Origin: a virus | Direction: 5' to 3' (one strand) | IMG/VR virus record: IMGVR_UViG_3300030419_002654 | Location: 1 to 55,324 of that record | Length of the DNA stretch: 55,324 nt | Part shown: positions 53,301 to 55,324 of the stretch, in pieces | Layout: each line of letters starts with the position of its first letter | Numbering within the stretch: the first letter of the stretch is position 1 | The notes under the pieces: model-generated | Told to the model about the DNA's origin: nothing | What the model saw: the letters and a program-made list of their open reading frames with translations, nothing else | Databases searched by the model: none | Made by a program: the position numbers and the translations under genes

Positions 53301-55324
53301 ATGGGTAAATTAGTAAAAACAAATCTTAACACTCACAATGCAAAACAATTTGTAGAGTCACTAAATGAGTCAGCGAACTCTCTTTACTATGTCTACTTAG
53401 GTAAACATACAACATTTAGTGATGACAGTACACCACCTACAGCTAACAACTCAGAAGAAGATTCATTCTATCAACAGTATAGAGATATGATTTATGGTAA
53501 GCAGATTACCACAAGTGATATTAAGCACATGGTTAATAAGAACGCATGGGCAAATGGAACAGTTTATACACAATACGATAATACAGAAGGTGCATTAAAA
53601 GATAAAAGTTTCTTTGTATCAGTAGAAGAAGCAAATGGAAACTTTAGTGTATTCAAATGTCTATACAATAATAAAGGTGCTGCATCAACAGATAAACCAA
53701 CTTTAACAGAAACAGCTGCTAATGATGACATTTATATTACAACTGCTGACAAATATCAGTGGAAGTATATGTACGAACTAACAGCAGCACAACACACAAA
53801 ATTTAATACAGCAGATAAAATACCATTAGTTATTGATACAAACGTAACAGGCAATGCAGTAGCCGGCGCTATTGATACAGTATCAGTTGTTAATGGTGGT
53901 ACCAGATATAATTCAGTTGCTAATGGTGTTGTAAAAGATGCTGCAGTAGGTGGTAATAATTTAATAATAGAACTTGAATCATTAGTAAGCGCTAATGTCA
54001 CAATTGCAAATACAACAGCAGCTGGATCAAATACAGCATTAGAAGTAGAAAGAATTGATCTTTGGGGCAAATTTGCAAATGGAGATTTGTATAATAGTAA
54101 TACAGATCCTAACACTTCTAACAGTGTTGCTAATGGTGTTGTAGTTTCAGCTAATAGTACAGTATTAAAAGTTGTTGATATAGCTGGAGATTTATTTGGA
54201 GCTAATTCAACTAACGTAGTAATAAAAGGACAAAGCTCAAAAGTACTAACACAAGTGTCAAGCATTGCATCAGACACTTCATCAATTTCATCAAATACAG
54301 ATTTTTATAAAGGGTCTGCTTTTACTATAGTACATGGTACTGGTAGTGGACAGACAAAAACAATTAGTGAATATATTGTCACTGGATCAGCAAGAAGAGT
54401 ATTAATTGCAAATGCATTCAGCACAACTATCGACACCACATCAAGATTTGAGATTACACCTAAGGTGACTATCACAGGTGATGGTACGGGAGCAGAGGGT
54501 AGAGCAATAGTTAATACAGCAAACTTCTCAGTTGATACAATTGAGGTGACAAACAGAGGGTCAGGTTATACATTCGCAAGTGCTCAAGTGTTGGGGAACA
54601 CAGGAATTGTAGAAAGTAATACAACTGCTCAAGCTAATAATGCAAATGTTGTACCTATTATAGGGCCACCAGGCGGCCATGGTTCTGATCCTATTAACGA
54701 ATTATATGCAGACACTGTTGGGGTATCTGTAGATTTCGTTGATGATGAAGGCGGAAACACTCCGGCACAAAATGATTTTAGAACAGTTGGTATATTAAAA
54801 GATCCACTGTTTGCAAATGTTGTACTAACATTGAACACTACAGCAAGTTCAGCTAATTCAGAAGGTACAGACTTTACAGCAGGAGAATTAATAACTCAAT
54901 CTTCTAATGCAACACATGGTGGCGCTTATGGTATAGTGTCAGCAAGAGCAACAGGAACAATGAATCTAGCAAATGTTTACGGACAATTTTCTACTGGATT
55001 ACAAATTACAGGCAATACATCAGCAAATGCATCAGCAACTGGTAATGTTCACTCAATAAAAACATCAGATAAATCAACATCAAATGCATCAACATTTGAT
55101 CAAAGACTAAGATTAACTGGCTTTGTTAATACATCTAGTGTTGCTTTTACAGCTGATGAAGTAATTAAACAGGATTCTACTGACGCGAATGGTGCTGTTC
55201 ACTTTATAAATACCTCTAGTGGATCGGTAATGTCGATTACTAATAAGAAAGGAAACTTCTTAGCAAGTGACACTGCAAGTGGTACCTACTATTATGTAAG
55301 AGGTCAATCAAGTGGAGCTGTAGG
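53301..55324 (+). CDS. 8: Baseplate wedge protein gp8, 3' end outside the window
   Basis: The frame starts at ATG 53301 (MGKLVKTNLNTHNAKQFVES) and stays open to the last base of the window, at least 674 codons. The N terminus (SANSLYYVYLGKHTTFSDDS) and DKYQWKYMYELTAAQHTKFN are typical of gp8. The later part is Asn/Thr/Ala-rich like gp7. T4 gp8 is 334 residues, so this version is more than twice as long, with extra beta-rich repeats. GGTAA precedes the ATG weakly. Confidence 0.86.
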   Translation, partial: MGKLVKTNLNTHNAKQFVESLNESANSLYYVYLGKHTTFSDDSTPPTANNSEEDSFYQQYRDMIYGKQITTSDIKHMVNKNAWANGTVYTQYDNTEGALKDKSFFVSVEEANGNFSVFKCLYNNKGAASTDKPTLTETAANDDIYITTADKYQWKYMYELTAAQHTKFNTADKIPLVIDTNVTGNAVAGAIDTVSVVNGGTRYNSVANGVVKDAAVGGNNLIIELESLVSANVTIANTTAAGSNTALEVERIDLWGKFANGDLYNSNTDPNTSNSVANGVVVSANSTVLKVVDIAGDLFGANSTNVVIKGQSSKVLTQVSSIASDTSSISSNTDFYKGSAFTIVHGTGSGQTKTISEYIVTGSARRVLIANAFSTTIDTTSRFEITPKVTITGDGTGAEGRAIVNTANFSVDTIEVTNRGSGYTFASAQVLGNTGIVESNTTAQANNANVVPIIGPPGGHGSDPINELYADTVGVSVDFVDDEGGNTPAQNDFRTVGILKDPLFANVVLTLNTTASSANSEGTDFTAGELITQSSNATHGGAYGIVSARATGTMNLANVYGQFSTGLQITGNTSANASATGNVHSIKTSDKSTSNASTFDQRLRLTGFVNTSSVAFTADEVIKQDSTDANGAVHFINTSSGSVMSITNKKGNFLASDTASGTYYYVRGQSSGAV

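Noticed and set aside
53756-54277. Leftward 173-codon frame
   Set aside because: Antisense of the gp8 gene; the Ala/Thr/Val-rich product mirrors its Asn/Thr/Ala repeats.

Overview
This window is about 55 kb of an AT-rich genome of a T4-like marine myovirus. Diagnostic genes are the T4-type replication proteins gp32, gp59, gp33 and RNase H, the repair enzyme DenV, and the baseplate and tail genes gp2, gp4, gp5, gp6, gp7, gp8, gp25, gp26, gp27, gp48, gp53 and gp54, in blocks whose order resembles T4 and cyanomyoviruses. A phage-borne ribosomal protein S21 and the low GC content fit T4-like phages of SAR11/Pelagibacter-type hosts. The host assignment is inference, not something the sequence proves.

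Layout. 1-7105 is an early region of very small genes. It is driven by repeated sigma70-like promoters (GTTGACTTYAAATC, 17-bp spacer, TATAAT) and extended Shine-Dalgarno sequences (GTAAGGAGT). It contains the strangest DNA in the window: 1156-2648 (1,493 nt) has no cytosine at all on the + strand, and 870-1187 has a single guanine. The polarity flips inside an AT-only stretch flanked by a 9-bp inverted repeat, between divergent promoters. The proteins encoded in the C-free block therefore lack Pro, Thr, Ala, His and Gln entirely. 321-870 to its left is packed with short repeats (GGATGTCC at a 12-bp period, and ten GGTCC). 7130-11333 holds a DNA methyltransferase, bS21, two 2OG-Fe(II) oxygenase-like proteins, DenV and small membrane or exported proteins.

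11329-19394 is read from T4-type late promoters (TATAAATA) and contains a curli-like secretion cassette: two holin-like membrane proteins, CsgF, the CsgG outer-membrane lipoprotein pore, two secreted curlin-repeat proteins, an exported FecR-domain protein, an acyl carrier protein and a membrane CHASE2-adenylate cyclase. Genes overlap so that signal peptides are overprinted on the 3' ends of upstream genes. I infer that this is a late export and signalling module acting on the infected cell surface. The whole combination is the best candidate here for an undescribed system.

19391-25190 is a run of early-promoter metabolic genes: HAD phosphatase, metallopeptidase, peroxiredoxin, phosphoribosyltransferase, Coq4-like protein, IscU, A-type Fe-S carrier, glutaredoxin and glycosyltransferase. 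25159-29300 runs leftward (nuclease, RNase H, glycosyltransferase-like). 29395-36444 carries flavodoxin, a DUF932 protein, two more oxygenase/cupin-like proteins, a structured leader RNA candidate, three glycosyltransferases and then gp33-gp59-gp32. 36445-41894 (leftward) and 41920-55324 (rightward) are late tail and baseplate genes. They include a probable programmed -1 frameshift at the end of gp26. The last gene (gp8) runs off the window.
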